The notes under the pieces are model-generated. The model was not told the origin of the DNA. It did no database searches and saw only the letters and a program-made list of their open reading frames with translations. DNA of 64,000 nt from Maliibacterium massiliense (lineage in GTDB: Bacteria > Bacillota > Clostridia > Christensenellales > Maliibacteriaceae). The position numbers and the translations under genes are program-made. The stretch is taken from assembly GCF_900604345.1 (NCBI RefSeq), contig NZ_LR026983.1:1550001-1614000 (forward strand), in the 5' to 3' direction. Numbering within the stretch: the stretch's first letter is position 1; each line of letters starts with the position of its first letter. Positions 36,259 through 44,527 of the stretch are shown here, one piece after another.

Positions 36259-36315
36259 CCTGCGCCGGGCTGCGCGCAAGGCGTGCGCCCACAGGCAAGT
36301 CCATATGCGCTTTTC

Positions 36316-36352
36316 AGGACGGCATGGCGTTTGCTATGCCGTCCTGTTTTTT
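36316..36352 (+). terminator. Intrinsic terminator of the glycolytic operon
   Basis: AGGACGGCAT and ATGCCGTCCT form a 10-bp perfect stem with an 9-base loop, then GTTTTTTG. Confidence 0.93.
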
Positions 36353-36478
36353 GCGCCCGCTTCGCTTTATGCCCCCTGCACGTGATCGCCGTGCGCGGCT
36401 GTACACCCACGCCTTTGCTCCGCTGGACGTTTGCGTTTTCCCCCTGGCGCCCGCCTGCGCTCCGTTTGCCTGTAAACT

Positions 36479-36488
36479 GTGGTATAAT
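36479..36488 (+). promoter_or_regulatory. Extended -10 promoter of the small membrane protein gene
   Basis: TGG-TATAAT, with the perfect -10 at 36483-36488 and no good -35, as allowed for extended -10 promoters. Confidence 0.5.
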
Positions 36489-36536
36489 ACACCCATCCAT
36501 CAAGCAAAAAAGCGCTGGCGAAAGGCGGGATATCGT

Positions 36537-36932
36537 ATGAAAAAGCGCATGGCCGGTATCGTTTCCCTGTTGTGCCTGCTGGCTGCCTATGCTGCGATTC
36601 GGTATCCGCTGTTTGCGTGGCATGGCATGAAGGGGTTTCCCCTGTATCTGCTTGTGCCAGGCGTGGCGGCGGTCGCGTATGCGGGGCTGGTAAGGGGAAA
36701 CAGGGTTGTTCCGGTTTTTACAGCGGCAGGGTACATCCTCGGCTTTTTTTGCGGGCATCTGTTTGCCGCGCCCGCTTTTGACCCCGGCGGCGGGTTGACC
36801 AGCAACATGTGGGCGATTTGGCTGTGCGTGTATGGCGGGGCGATGGCCACAGGCGCGCTTGCCGCTGCTTTTTATGGCAGGCGGGCAAAGCCGCGCACGC
36901 GCGCGCCAGGCGGGCGGCAGCGCCAAGTGTAA
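36537..36932 (+). CDS. Unidentified small membrane protein
   Basis: 131 residues with four hydrophobic stretches (about 6-24, 33-52, 57-77, 90-112) and a basic tail (RRAKPRTRAPGGRQRQV). No family is recognised. The ATG at 36537 has AAAGGCGGG upstream and lies 49 bases after the -10. The longer frame from 36324 would overlap the gpmI terminator and is rejected. Possibly a DUF-type inner-membrane protein. Confidence 0.65.
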   Translation: MKKRMAGIVSLLCLLAAYAAIRYPLFAWHGMKGFPLYLLVPGVAAVAYAGLVRGNRVVPVFTAAGYILGFFCGHLFAAPAFDPGGGLTSNMWAIWLCVYGGAMATGALAAAFYGRRAKPRTRAPGGRQRQV

Positions 36933-37004
36933 CGCGCCCTGCTTCGGACGCGCGCAAAAGGCCGACGCCTCTCTGGGCGCGGTCAAGCTTGTGGCGGCAG
37001 AGAC

Positions 37005-37042
37005 AAAAAAGCGCGGGGCAGGCCTGCCCCGCGCGCTTTTTT
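37005..37042. terminator. Bidirectional intrinsic terminator
   Basis: AAAAAAGCGCGGGGCAGG and CCTGCCCCGCGCGCTTTTTT pair over about 18 positions. It ends both the small membrane gene and the convergent VIT1-type gene. Confidence 0.95.
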
Positions 37043-37050
37043 GCTTTTGC

Positions 37051-37950
37051 TCAGATATCGATGCCCAGGAAATGCTTGACCACAAGGCCAATCACAAAGG
37101 AGATGGCCGCCACCGTCAGGCTGATGCCCGCCATCTCGGCAAAGCGCCTGCCAAAGGGCAGCGATTTTGCCACCGATATATAGTAGTTGAAAAAGAGGAT
37201 GATCACGATCACCGTGCCCAGCATGGCGGCCAGCGCCGCCACGTAGAGGTGGTTGGGGAACAAGAGGTAGGGCAGCACCAACAGCGCCACGGTGATGAGG
37301 TAGGCGATGCCGGTGTACAGGCTGGACTTTAGGGCGTTTTTGTTGCCGCTCGCCCGCTCGGCCAGATAATTGGAGGCGGCCATCGACAGCGTGGCGGAGA
37401 TGCCGGTGATGATGCCCGAAAGCGCCACCAGCCGCGTGTTGAGCAGCGCAAAGGTCATCCCTGCGATGGTACCGGTCAATTCCACCAGCGCGTCGTTTAA
37501 GCCCAGCACCATGGCGCCTACGTACTGCAGGCGCTCCTCGTCAAGCATGCCGATGAGCTCTTCCTCATGCGCATCCTCCTGCGCCATAAAGTCCAGCGCC
37601 TCGGGCACCTCCTCGCCCAGGCGCGCGTATGCCTTCTGGGTGAGCTGCTCATCTTTCTGGATGCGTTTGAGCACAAAGGTAAAGCCCATCACAACGCTCA
37701 GCGCCACGTAAAACCACACGCGCAGCCTGCGCGGGCGCACATCCTTTCCCGTGTAGCTGCGCCACATGTCGGCGTGCTCCTGCTCCTCCTGGGCCATGCG
37801 CGCAAGCAGCGCCTTGTTTTGCGGATGCTTCTGCCTGCGGGCGATGGCGGCGTAAATCGCGCTGCCGGTGATCTCATCGCGCTGGCAGGCCAGCAGCGTT
37901 GCGCGCGTCTGGCCGCTGATGGGCCGCGCGGCCCCGGTTGCATTTGCCAT
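37051..37950 (-). CDS. Ferritin-like/VIT1 family membrane protein (MbfA type)
   Basis: 299 residues. The N-terminal 140 residues form a ferritin-like domain with paired acidic metal ligands (ITGSAIYAAIARR, MAQEEQEHADMW, EDAHEEEL). The C-terminal part is a VIT1/CCC1-type transporter with GLNDALVELTGTIAG and LSMAASNYLAERASG and about five helices. The same domain fusion is known as MbfA, a membrane ferritin that exports iron or manganese. AAAGGAG lies 11 bases before the ATG. It probably removes surplus Fe(II) from the cytoplasm. The metal is inferred from the family. Confidence 0.9.
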   Translation of the reverse strand: MANATGAARPISGQTRATLLACQRDEITGSAIYAAIARRQKHPQNKALLARMAQEEQEHADMWRSYTGKDVRPRRLRVWFYVALSVVMGFTFVLKRIQKDEQLTQKAYARLGEEVPEALDFMAQEDAHEEELIGMLDEERLQYVGAMVLGLNDALVELTGTIAGMTFALLNTRLVALSGIITGISATLSMAASNYLAERASGNKNALKSSLYTGIAYLITVALLVLPYLLFPNHLYVAALAAMLGTVIVIILFFNYYISVAKSLPFGRRFAEMAGISLTVAAISFVIGLVVKHFLGIDI

Positions 37951-37999
37951 AGCTGACCGTCTCCTTTACATACAGTATAAAATATATGTTTGCATAGGT

Positions 38000-38005
38000 A
38001 TTATA
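38000..38005 (-). promoter_or_regulatory. Extended -10 ahead of the VIT1-type gene inside a palindrome
   Basis: On the minus strand TGG-TATAAT. It lies inside the perfect 11-base palindrome GGTATTATACC (plus strand 37997-38007), which could be an operator. Confidence 0.45.
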
Positions 38006-38070
38006 CCAAATCTTTTCCGCAAAGAAAAGAAGGCGCGCCGCAGCTTTGCGGTGCGCCTTTGCTGGCTGTA

Positions 38071-38511
38071 CTATGAGGAATGGAGCATGTCGTTGACGTC
38101 CTTGACCTTGCGCGACCAAAAGCGGTACTGGCAGTACCAGCAGATCGCGTAGGTCACAAGAAAGATGCCGATATACGCTAGGATATAGTCCAGCTCCACG
38201 GGCATCCACTGGCAGAGCACGGATATGAGGAACATCACCGGCGTGACGATGCAAAAGTGCAGGCACGTCTGCTTGAGCAGGCTCCAGCGCTCCACCTCAA
38301 AGATGCAGGAGGCGCCGGCAAACACCGCGCCCAGCAGCATGCTCAGCCCGTACTGCAGGGCAAACGCTGCCACGGGGTCCATCTGGCTTGCGGGGATAGC
38401 TACCACGACCAGTTCCCCGCGGCACAGGGAGAGGATAAGCGCGATCGTCATGCAGATGAATACGCCCAGCGGGGCGCCCAGCAACGCGCGTAAAAAGACT
38501 CTTTTCTTCAT
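38071..38511 (-). CDS. DUF3021 membrane protein
   Basis: 146 residues with four membrane helices, the pattern of DUF3021. These proteins are usually encoded right after a LytTR regulator, as here. The TTG at 38517 is in frame, but GAGG inside the last codons of the regulator lies 9 bases before the ATG at 38511, so translation is coupled. In known pairs the membrane partner is thought to restrain or sense for the regulator; that is inference here. Confidence 0.85.
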   Translation of the reverse strand: MKKRVFLRALLGAPLGVFICMTIALILSLCRGELVVVAIPASQMDPVAAFALQYGLSMLLGAVFAGASCIFEVERWSLLKQTCLHFCIVTPVMFLISVLCQWMPVELDYILAYIGIFLVTYAICWYCQYRFWSRKVKDVNDMLHSS

Positions 38512-38517
38512 AAACAA

Positions 38518-38961
38518 TCACCTCAATTGCAGTTGTTGTTTGATTTTATCGACGTAGCGGCGGGAGACAAAGGTTTGGCTGCCGTCCTTGAGTTTGATGC
38601 AGATGCTGCCGCTGATGCGCATATCCAGATGGGACACCATGCACAGATTGATGATCTCCGCATTGGAGATGCGCACAAAGCGGGTGCCGGCATACTGCTG
38701 CTCCAGCTGGTAGAGGCGGCTTTTGACGCGGAACACGCCCTGCGCGCTGCGCGCGTAGACGTGCTGGCCCTCCGCATAAAAGCTGATAATCTGCTGCGCG
38801 TCCAGCAGGAACACCGAGCCGTCGCGCCAGCCGGCCACGCTCTGGCTGGCGTTCTGCGTGAGCTTCTCCATAAGTTCGCTGACTTGCGGCGTCATGCCAG
38901 GCGCGCAGATGACGATTTTGACCTCCGGGTATTGGGATCCCAATTTCAGTTCCACATCCAT
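38518..38961 (-). CDS. LytTR-type DNA-binding regulator without receiver domain
   Basis: 147 residues. The C-terminal half is a LytTR DNA-binding domain (IISFYAEGQHVYARSAQG, LEQQYAGTRFVRISNAEIIN, SRRYVDKIKQQL). The N-terminal 50 residues (VKIVICAPGMTPQVSELMEK) are too short for a response-regulator receiver. GGGGAGG lies 7 bases before the ATG. The frame runs much further upstream, but that part crosses the promoter. It forms an operon with the DUF3021 gene. Confidence 0.9.
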   Translation of the reverse strand: MDVELKLGSQYPEVKIVICAPGMTPQVSELMEKLTQNASQSVAGWRDGSVFLLDAQQIISFYAEGQHVYARSAQGVFRVKSRLYQLEQQYAGTRFVRISNAEIINLCMVSHLDMRISGSICIKLKDGSQTFVSRRYVDKIKQQLQLR

Positions 38962-38988
38962 GTGTGCACCTCCCCTGCTTGCAAGATG

Positions 38989-39017
38989 AGTGTACCCTGC
39001 AAAAGACGGTTGCGCAA
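38989..39017 (-). promoter_or_regulatory. Probable promoter of the LytTR-DUF3021 operon
   Basis: On the minus strand TTGCGC (39017-39012), 17 bases, TACACT (38994-38989). Confidence 0.65.
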
Positions 39018-39066
39018 TGCTTTTACGATATGCGGTCGAACTGCGCATACAGGCGGTGGGATCGTG

Positions 39067-39072
39067 TATAAT
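39067..39072 (+). promoter_or_regulatory. -10 element of the oxidoreductase gene
   Basis: Perfect TATAAT 37 bases before the start codon; the -35 region is weak (CTGCGC-like, about 19 bases upstream). Confidence 0.4.
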
Positions 39073-39108
39073 GGAGGAAAGAAAAAACAAAAGGAGGGGA
39101 ATTGGGCC

Positions 39109-40221
39109 ATGGCGAAAAAACTGCGCGTGGCGATGATCGGCTATGCGTTTATGGGGCGTGCGCACGCAAACGCGCTCGCGCGCCTGCCCATGTTCTTTGA
39201 CGTGGGCGCGGAGGTGGAGCGCGCGGTGCTGTGCGGGCAGCGGGAGGAACCGCTCAAAGCGGCGGCGGCGCGCCTGGGCTTTGCGCAGATAGAGACGGAC
39301 TGGCGGCGCGCGGTGGCGCGGCGGGATATCGACGTGGTGCACATCTGCACGCCTGCCTTTCTGCACTACGATATGGCGATGGCCTGCGCGCAGGCGGGCA
39401 AGCACATGTTGCTGGAAAAACCCATGTGCTTTACCCTCGCGCAGGCGCGCGCCATGGCCGAGGCGGCAGGCGATGCGGGCGTGGTGGCGCAGCTGGGCTT
39501 CAACTATCGCTATGTGCCCGCGGTACTGCTGGCGCGCCAGATGCTTCAAGAGGGGGCGCTAGGGCGCATCTACCATTTCCGCGGTGTGTATGCGCAGGAC
39601 TGGGGCAACGACGGCGGCCAGGGCATGAGCTGGCGCTATCGCAAACAGTGCGCGGGATCGGGCGCGCTGGGGGACATCGGCTCCCACGTATCGGACCTTG
39701 CGCGCTATCTGGTGGGGGAGGTCGACTCGGTGGCGGCCCAGCAGCGCACCTTTGTCGCAGCGCGCCAGGGGGAGCGCGTGGATGTGGACGATGCCTGCGG
39801 GTATCTGGCGCAGTTTGCCTGCGGCGCGATGGGCAGCGTGGAGGCCACGCGCTTTGCCCCGGGCGAAAAAAACGCTCTGCGCTTTGAGATCAACGGGGAG
39901 AAGGGATCGCTGCGCTTTGACCTGCAGCGGTTCAACGAGCTGGGCTACTACAATGCCGAGGATCCGCAGGCGCTCGCCGGCTGGCGCACCATCCAGGTCA
40001 ACGATGCGTGCCATCCTTACGGCGGGTGTTGGTGGCCGGTGGGCCACGCGCTGGGCTATGAGCACACCTTTGTGCATGAGATGGCGCACTTTTACAAGGC
40101 GATCGCCCAGGGCGGAGAGGCCATGCCCGACTTTACCGAGGGCGCGCGCACCACAGCGCTGCTGGAGGCAGTCGCGCGCGCGGCGGCCACGCGGGCCTGG
40201 ACGGACGTGGAGCGGGTATAA
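39109..40221 (+). CDS. Gfo/Idh/MocA family oxidoreductase
   Basis: 370 residues. N-terminal NAD(P) Rossmann domain (GYAFMGRAHANAL, residues 11-23), the family EKP motif in LLEKPMCFT (about residue 103) and the C-terminal half with GSGALGDIGSHVSDLARYL. Such enzymes oxidise sugars, inositols or their derivatives. The frame is open back to 38527 but AAGGAGGGG sits 9 bases before the ATG at 39109. It is divergent from the LytTR operon. The substrate cannot be stated; the GYxFMGxAHxNA start resembles enzymes of inositol or levoglucosan type. Confidence 0.92.
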   Translation: MAKKLRVAMIGYAFMGRAHANALARLPMFFDVGAEVERAVLCGQREEPLKAAAARLGFAQIETDWRRAVARRDIDVVHICTPAFLHYDMAMACAQAGKHMLLEKPMCFTLAQARAMAEAAGDAGVVAQLGFNYRYVPAVLLARQMLQEGALGRIYHFRGVYAQDWGNDGGQGMSWRYRKQCAGSGALGDIGSHVSDLARYLVGEVDSVAAQQRTFVAARQGERVDVDDACGYLAQFACGAMGSVEATRFAPGEKNALRFEINGEKGSLRFDLQRFNELGYYNAEDPQALAGWRTIQVNDACHPYGGCWWPVGHALGYEHTFVHEMAHFYKAIAQGGEAMPDFTEGARTTALLEAVARAAATRAWTDVERV

Positions 40222-40237
40222 TGTATAAAAGTATTGC

Positions 40238-40266
40238 TTGCAATGGCACAATGTCCATGCTATAAT
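40238..40266 (+). promoter_or_regulatory. Probable promoter of secG
   Basis: TTGCAA (40238-40243), 17 bases, perfect TATAAT (40261-40266) with TGC in front. Confidence 0.75.
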
Positions 40267-40305
40267 ACATCTGTTATTTTAGCGAAAGAACAAGGAGGGA
40301 TGGCC

Positions 40306-40560
40306 GTGCTTACGGTGATTGAGATCATCGCAACGGTGCTCCTGGCATTGATTAGCATTGCTTTGATTGTGGTCGTCATGATGCAGGACAGCGCTTCGGA
40401 CGGCATCGGCGCGCTGGGTGGCAGCACGTCAGACACGTTCATGAATCGCAGTCAGACCAAGAGCCGCCAGCAGCGTCTGGTGATGTACACGCGCATCGGC
40501 GGTATCGCGCTTGTCGTATTGTCGATCGCAATGGTACTGATGCAGAAGTTCGGTGGCTGA
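40306..40560 (+). CDS. secG: Protein-export membrane protein SecG
   Basis: 84 residues with two membrane helices (about 4-26 and 63-82) and the SecG loop with ALGGSTSDTFMNRS. It is the small subunit of the SecYEG translocon. AAGGAGGG ends right at the ATG of 40300 (no spacer), so the GTG at 40306, 6 bases further, is preferred. It heads the conserved order secG-rnr-smpB-ssrA known from Bacilli and Clostridia. Confidence 0.92.
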   Translation: MLTVIEIIATVLLALISIALIVVVMMQDSASDGIGALGGSTSDTFMNRSQTKSRQQRLVMYTRIGGIALVVLSIAMVLMQKFGG

Positions 40561-40690
40561 TGTGTGCATACACGTTTGCTAGATAAGGCGGCGGCGGATA
40601 AGCTGTCGCTTTTTTCATACATTAAGTACATACCGGTGCTTATCGCGGAAAGAAAAGAAGTTGTGGATGGAGCAAAGAGGAGGATTTTAC

Positions 40691-42844
40691 TTGAAGGAAG
40701 AGGAAAAACAACAGCTGCGCGACGATATACTGGACGTGCTCAAGCGGCACAGGAACGCAGTTCTGCCCGAGGATGTGGCTTTGGACCTGGATATCGACCC
40801 CAAGGACGCGGATTTTCAGGAGGCGCTGCGCTTTCTGGAGGAGCAGGCGTATGTCATCGCCAGCAAGAAGGGACGCCTGGCGCTGCCTGAGCTGATGGGC
40901 ATGCTGCGCGGCCGCATGCAGCGCAACGCGCGCGGCTTCGGCTTTGCGGTGGGCGACGATAAGGTGAAGGAGGACGCCTTTGTGCCGCCTCCGCACATGA
41001 ACGGCGCGATGTCGGGCGATATTGTGCTGGTGCGCATCATGCCCTCGGGAAGGCGCGGCCGCGGGCCGGAGGGCGCGGTGGAGCGCATCGTGCAGCGCAA
41101 GCGCACCTTTATCGTGGGCATGCTCGATACGTCCAAAAACCTGCCTATCGTCATTCCCGACGACCCGCGCATCTGTGATCCCATGATCGTGGAGAAGAAG
41201 GACCTGCACGGCGCCAAACACGACGACCGCGTGGTGGCGGAGATCACCCAGTATCCCGAGCAGCGCAGGGCGCTGCGCGGCCGCATCAGCGAGGTGCTGG
41301 GCGCGGCGGGCACGCCGGGCTGCGATATTCTGGCCATCGTGCGCCAGTACGGCCTGCGCGAGGAGTTCCCCGAGGATGTGCAGCGCGAGGCGGAGCGGAT
41401 CGACAGCGCTGGCATTACAAAGAAGGACATGCAGGGCCGTGAGGACCTGCGCGATCTGATGATCCTCTCCATCGACGGGGCGGATTCCAAGGACTTGGAC
41501 GACGCGGTCTCGCTGGAGGTGCTTTCAGACGATGTGATGCGCCTGGGCGTGCATATTGCGGACGTGAGCCACTACGTCACCCCCGGTACGCCGCTGGACG
41601 ACGAGGCGCTCTATCGCAGCACCAGCGTGTACTTCCCCGACAGGGTGATCCCCATGCTGCCGCGCGAGCTTTCCAATGGCATCTGCTCCCTCAACGAGGG
41701 GGTGGACCGCCTGGCCATGACCGCCTTTATGGACATCAACAGCCTGGGGCGCGTGATCAACTACCGCATCTGTGCCAGCGTCATCAACAACAAGCACCGG
41801 CTGGTGTACGACGATGTGACGGCGTTTTTAGACAATGACGATCCCGAAATCAGGGACCACTTCGGCCCCGAGCTGTGCGATACCCTCAGACAGATGCAGA
41901 CGCTCATGGGCTGGCTGCGCGCGCGCCGCATGAAGCGGGGCAGTATCGACTTTGACTTAAGCGAGTCCTACATCGTGCTGGATGACGAGGGCAGGGCCGT
42001 GGACGTCAAGCGCCGCGAGCAGGGCACCGCCAACCATATGATTGAAGAGTTTATGCTCTGTGCCAACGAGACGGTGGCCGAACACGCCCGCACCATGGAT
42101 ATCCCCTGTCTGTACCGCGTGCACGAGCAGCCCGATCCGCAGAAGATGATCGCGTTTTCCCATTTCATCGCGCTGTTCGGCTACAAGCTGCCCGAGCGCT
42201 CCGAGGGCATCCAGCCGCGCGTGCTGCAGCAGCTGCTCAAGCGCATCCGCGGCACCGCGGAGGAAGTGGTCATCACCCGGCTGATGCTGCGCTCCATGCA
42301 AAAGGCGCGCTATCTGCCCGTTAATTTGGGTCATTTCGGCCTGGCGCTGGACGATTACTGCCACTTTACCTCCCCCATCCGCCGCTATCCGGACCTGATT
42401 GTGCACCGCATTTTGCACTATCAGATGGACGGCAAGCTCACCGACCGCATCGTAGCCATGCTGGAAAGCGAGCTGGACGGCATCGCGAAGCAGACCAGCG
42501 AGTGCGAGCGCAACGCCATGGACGCAGAGCGTGCCGCGGACGATCTCAAAAAGTGCGAGTACATGCTGGGCCATATCGGCGAGGAATACGACGGCCTCAT
42601 TTCGGGCGTGGCCAACTACGGCTTTTACGTGGAGCTGGATAATACCGTGGAGGGCATGGTGCATATATCTACCCTGACGGATGATGCGTACAACTACGAC
42701 GAGACGCGCCAGTACCTGATGGGCGCGCGCTCCAGGCGCACCTTCCGCATGGGCGATATCGTGCGCATCCGCGTGGTCAAGGCCAACATGACCAACCGTA
42801 CCATCGATTTTGAGCTGGCGCAGCCCGAGGCGAAACAAGCTTGA
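40691..42844 (+). CDS. rnr: Ribonuclease R
   Basis: 717 residues. A 3'-5' exoribonuclease that degrades structured RNA and works with trans-translation. Order of domains: N-terminal helix-turn-helix-like region (1-75), cold-shock OB folds (80-230), the RNB catalytic domain with DGADSKDLDDAVSL (metal-binding aspartates) and HFTSPIRRYPDLIVHR, and a C-terminal S1 domain (from about residue 635, YDGLISGVANYGFYVEL). The TTG at 40691 is chosen, because AGAGGAGG lies 7 bases before it. Its stop overlaps the smpB promoter region. Confidence 0.96.
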   Translation: MKEEEKQQLRDDILDVLKRHRNAVLPEDVALDLDIDPKDADFQEALRFLEEQAYVIASKKGRLALPELMGMLRGRMQRNARGFGFAVGDDKVKEDAFVPPPHMNGAMSGDIVLVRIMPSGRRGRGPEGAVERIVQRKRTFIVGMLDTSKNLPIVIPDDPRICDPMIVEKKDLHGAKHDDRVVAEITQYPEQRRALRGRISEVLGAAGTPGCDILAIVRQYGLREEFPEDVQREAERIDSAGITKKDMQGREDLRDLMILSIDGADSKDLDDAVSLEVLSDDVMRLGVHIADVSHYVTPGTPLDDEALYRSTSVYFPDRVIPMLPRELSNGICSLNEGVDRLAMTAFMDINSLGRVINYRICASVINNKHRLVYDDVTAFLDNDDPEIRDHFGPELCDTLRQMQTLMGWLRARRMKRGSIDFDLSESYIVLDDEGRAVDVKRREQGTANHMIEEFMLCANETVAEHARTMDIPCLYRVHEQPDPQKMIAFSHFIALFGYKLPERSEGIQPRVLQQLLKRIRGTAEEVVITRLMLRSMQKARYLPVNLGHFGLALDDYCHFTSPIRRYPDLIVHRILHYQMDGKLTDRIVAMLESELDGIAKQTSECERNAMDAERAADDLKKCEYMLGHIGEEYDGLISGVANYGFYVELDNTVEGMVHISTLTDDAYNYDETRQYLMGARSRRTFRMGDIVRIRVVKANMTNRTIDFELAQPEAKQA

Positions 42845-42869
42845 TCCGCACGCGGGCGCGTGCTATAAT
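42841..42869 (+). promoter_or_regulatory. Probable promoter of smpB (and ssrA)
   Basis: TTGATC (42841-42846), 17 bases, perfect TATAAT (42864-42869) with TGC before it. The -35 overlaps the rnr stop codon. Confidence 0.75.
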
Positions 42870-42901
42870 AAGAGCCCATCGCGGCAAAAGGGGGTGAGGG
42901 C

Positions 42902-43381
42902 ATGGCATCGAAAAAGCAGGAGGGCGTAAAAATCGTGGCGCACAACCGCAAGGCGCGGCACGATTACTTCATCGAGGATACGATGGAGGCAGGCCTTGTG
43001 CTGGCCGGCACGGAGGTTAAATCCATCCGCCAGGGCAAGGTCAACCTGCGCGATAGCTATGTCGTCATCCGCGAAGGGGAAGTTTACGTCCAGGGCATGC
43101 ACATCTCGCCTTTTGAGCAGGGAAACCGCTACAACCAGGATCCCATGCGCACGCGCAAGCTGCTGCTCAACAAAAGCGAGATCCGCAGGCTCATCGGCGC
43201 CGTGGGACAGGACGGCATGGCCCTGATTCCGCTGGAGCTCTACCTCAAGGCGGGCTTGGTCAAAATGCGCCTGGCCCTTGCCAAGGGCAAAAAGCTGCAC
43301 GATAAGCGCCATAGCCTGGCGGACCGTGACGCAAAGCGCCAGATCGAGCGCGCGTTCCGCAGCCGCGCAAAGGAAGCATAG
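42902..43381 (+). CDS. smpB: tmRNA-binding protein SmpB
   Basis: 159 residues. Brings tmRNA to stalled ribosomes. [38 protein letters not shown] and the basic C-terminal tail with KRQIERAFR match the family. GGGGGTGAGGG stands just before the ATG. The tmRNA gene follows 33 bases after the stop, the classic pairing. Confidence 0.98.
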   Translation: MASKKQEGVKIVAHNRKARHDYFIEDTMEAGLVLAGTEVKSIRQGKVNLRDSYVVIREGEVYVQGMHISPFEQGNRYNQDPMRTRKLLLNKSEIRRLIGAVGQDGMALIPLELYLKAGLVKMRLALAKGKKLHDKRHSLADRDAKRQIERAFRSRAKEA

Positions 43382-43386
43382 CATTT

Positions 43387-43407
43387 GCGGATGCACCCCG
43401 CATCCGC
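43387..43407 (+). promoter_or_regulatory. Perfect hairpin between smpB and tmRNA
   Basis: GCGGATGC, a 5-base loop and GCATCCGC, with no T tract, 7 bases before the mature tmRNA 5' end. Possibly a processing signal of a smpB-ssrA precursor. Confidence 0.5.
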
Positions 43408-43414
43408 ATGATAG

Positions 43415-43766
43415 GGGGACGTACATGGTTTCGACGGGGATCAGTGAGAACAGATAAGCGAGCCGCGGATTCTGGCCGCGTCAACAACGGAAACCTACAA
43501 ATTAAACGCGAACAATAACAAAGTCGCACTCGCAGCCTAACGGCTGTGCGTCTGCCGCACGGTTCCCACGCCGCGCGTGCTAGGCGTCATTAAGGTGGGG
43601 AACCAGCCTGCGTAAGCTTTGCCGCAGGTGGGATTGATGAAGCTACTAAAACCGGCACTGTGTCCATGCAGGGCCGGCAGAGGGAATGTCAAAGCATGGT
43701 CTGCGCTCGGAGAAAGTCTGTAGGATCGGTCTTCGGACAGGGGTTCGACTCCCCTCGTCTCCACCA
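43415..43766 (+). ncRNA. ssrA: Transfer-messenger RNA
   Basis: 352 bases. The 5' end GGGGACG (43415-43421) pairs with CGTCTCC before the terminal ACCA (43763-43766). The tRNA-like part has ATGGTTTCGACGGGG near the 5' end and a T arm with GGGGTTCGACTCCCC at the 3' end. The resume frame runs from GCG 43508 to TAA 43538-43540 and encodes the tag ANNNKVALAA, which ends in the usual ALAA degradation signal. Four pseudoknot-type segments are expected between the tag and the 3' part. Placement behind smpB supports the call. The exact 5' end depends on RNase P processing. Confidence 0.96.
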
Positions 43767-43788
43767 GCGGCAAGTTGCCGCACCCAAG

Positions 43789-43822
43789 TTCGCAAACTGC
43801 TTTGACGGTTTGCGAATTTTTT
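43789..43822 (+). terminator. Intrinsic terminator of tmRNA
   Basis: TTCGCAAAC and GTTTGCGAA form a 9-bp stem with a 10-base loop, followed by TTTTTTATT, 22 bases after the tmRNA end. Confidence 0.9.
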
Positions 43823-43863
43823 ATTGCCCGAAATAGGGTATCCATATCGTCAAGCCCAGCCAC

Positions 43864-43901
43864 GTCGCCGCAAGCTGCATATCGCTTGCGGCGACTTTTT
43901 T
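43864..43901 (+). terminator. Second strong terminator behind tmRNA
   Basis: GTCGCCGCAAGC and GCTTGCGGCGAC form a 12-bp perfect stem with an 8-base loop, followed by six T residues. No gene lies between it and the first terminator. Confidence 0.85.
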
Positions 43902-43941
43902 GTAAAGTCACCGGCGCACTCATTCCGCTGCACCTCCTTCT

Positions 43942-44022
43942 CCGAAAAAGGTCACGCTGCGCCTTCGCTGTGCGCTTGTAAACGCGCTCGCCACGCTTCG
44001 GCTTGCTACCAACCTTTTTCGG
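43942..44022. repeat. Long inverted repeat behind tmRNA
   Basis: CCGAAAAAGGT (43942-43952) and ACCTTTTTCGG (44012-44022) are perfect inverted 11-mers around 59 GC-rich bases, which contain smaller GCGC-type stems. No gene, transposase or target duplication was seen. Confidence 0.7.
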
Positions 44023-44527
44023 GGCACGAGAGTTCAGTACGCTCATCTAAAAACGCAAAAATATCTTTTTCATGTGGCTCACACAAGCTCAAGCCCAAGA
44101 GCCCCAGCGGGTTCGGGGCTTTTTGCTTACCGCAGGTACACAATAAAGTACGCGATTTTTCCGAGCGCGCGCTTAAGCACTGTATCCTTGATAGCAGACG
44201 GCGCCTTGCCCTGCGCCCTGTAGCGCTAAAGAACGGAAAGCGGCGGGGGTTGTAAGGCACAGGCAGGCGTGACGGGGTTTGTCCGTGTTTTATAACCGTC
44301 AGATATGGAGCAAAGAAAACGCCGCTCTCCCCAAACATGTGACAGGGCAAACGGAGATGCATCTTTTGACCGCAGGTAAGACATATGTGCTCCCGCCCAA
44401 TGCGCTCTTACTGCGTGGGGCGTCTGTAAATTTGGAGGCGATACGTGCAGCAAATTCCTGGATAATCTTTTATAATGGAGGCAGACGCCACATTGCACGC
44501 TTTGCGCGGAAAGGAACGCTGCAATTC
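44023..44527. other. Gene-poor stretch behind tmRNA
   Basis: I find no gene here. It holds a terminator (44098-44124) and a perfect TATAAT at 44471-44476, 51 bases ahead of the GIY-YIG start codon, with no good -35. Open frames lack ribosome sites. Confidence 0.5.
44098..44124 (+). terminator. Terminator-like hairpin without an evident upstream gene
   Basis: AGCCCC (44100-44105) and GGGGCT (44115-44120) form a 6-bp stem followed by TTTTT. Confidence 0.65.

Noticed and set aside
43537..44046. Minus-strand frame across tmRNA and its terminators
   Set aside because: It reads through the structured RNA and two terminators; no ribosome site. An artefact often annotated near tmRNA genes.
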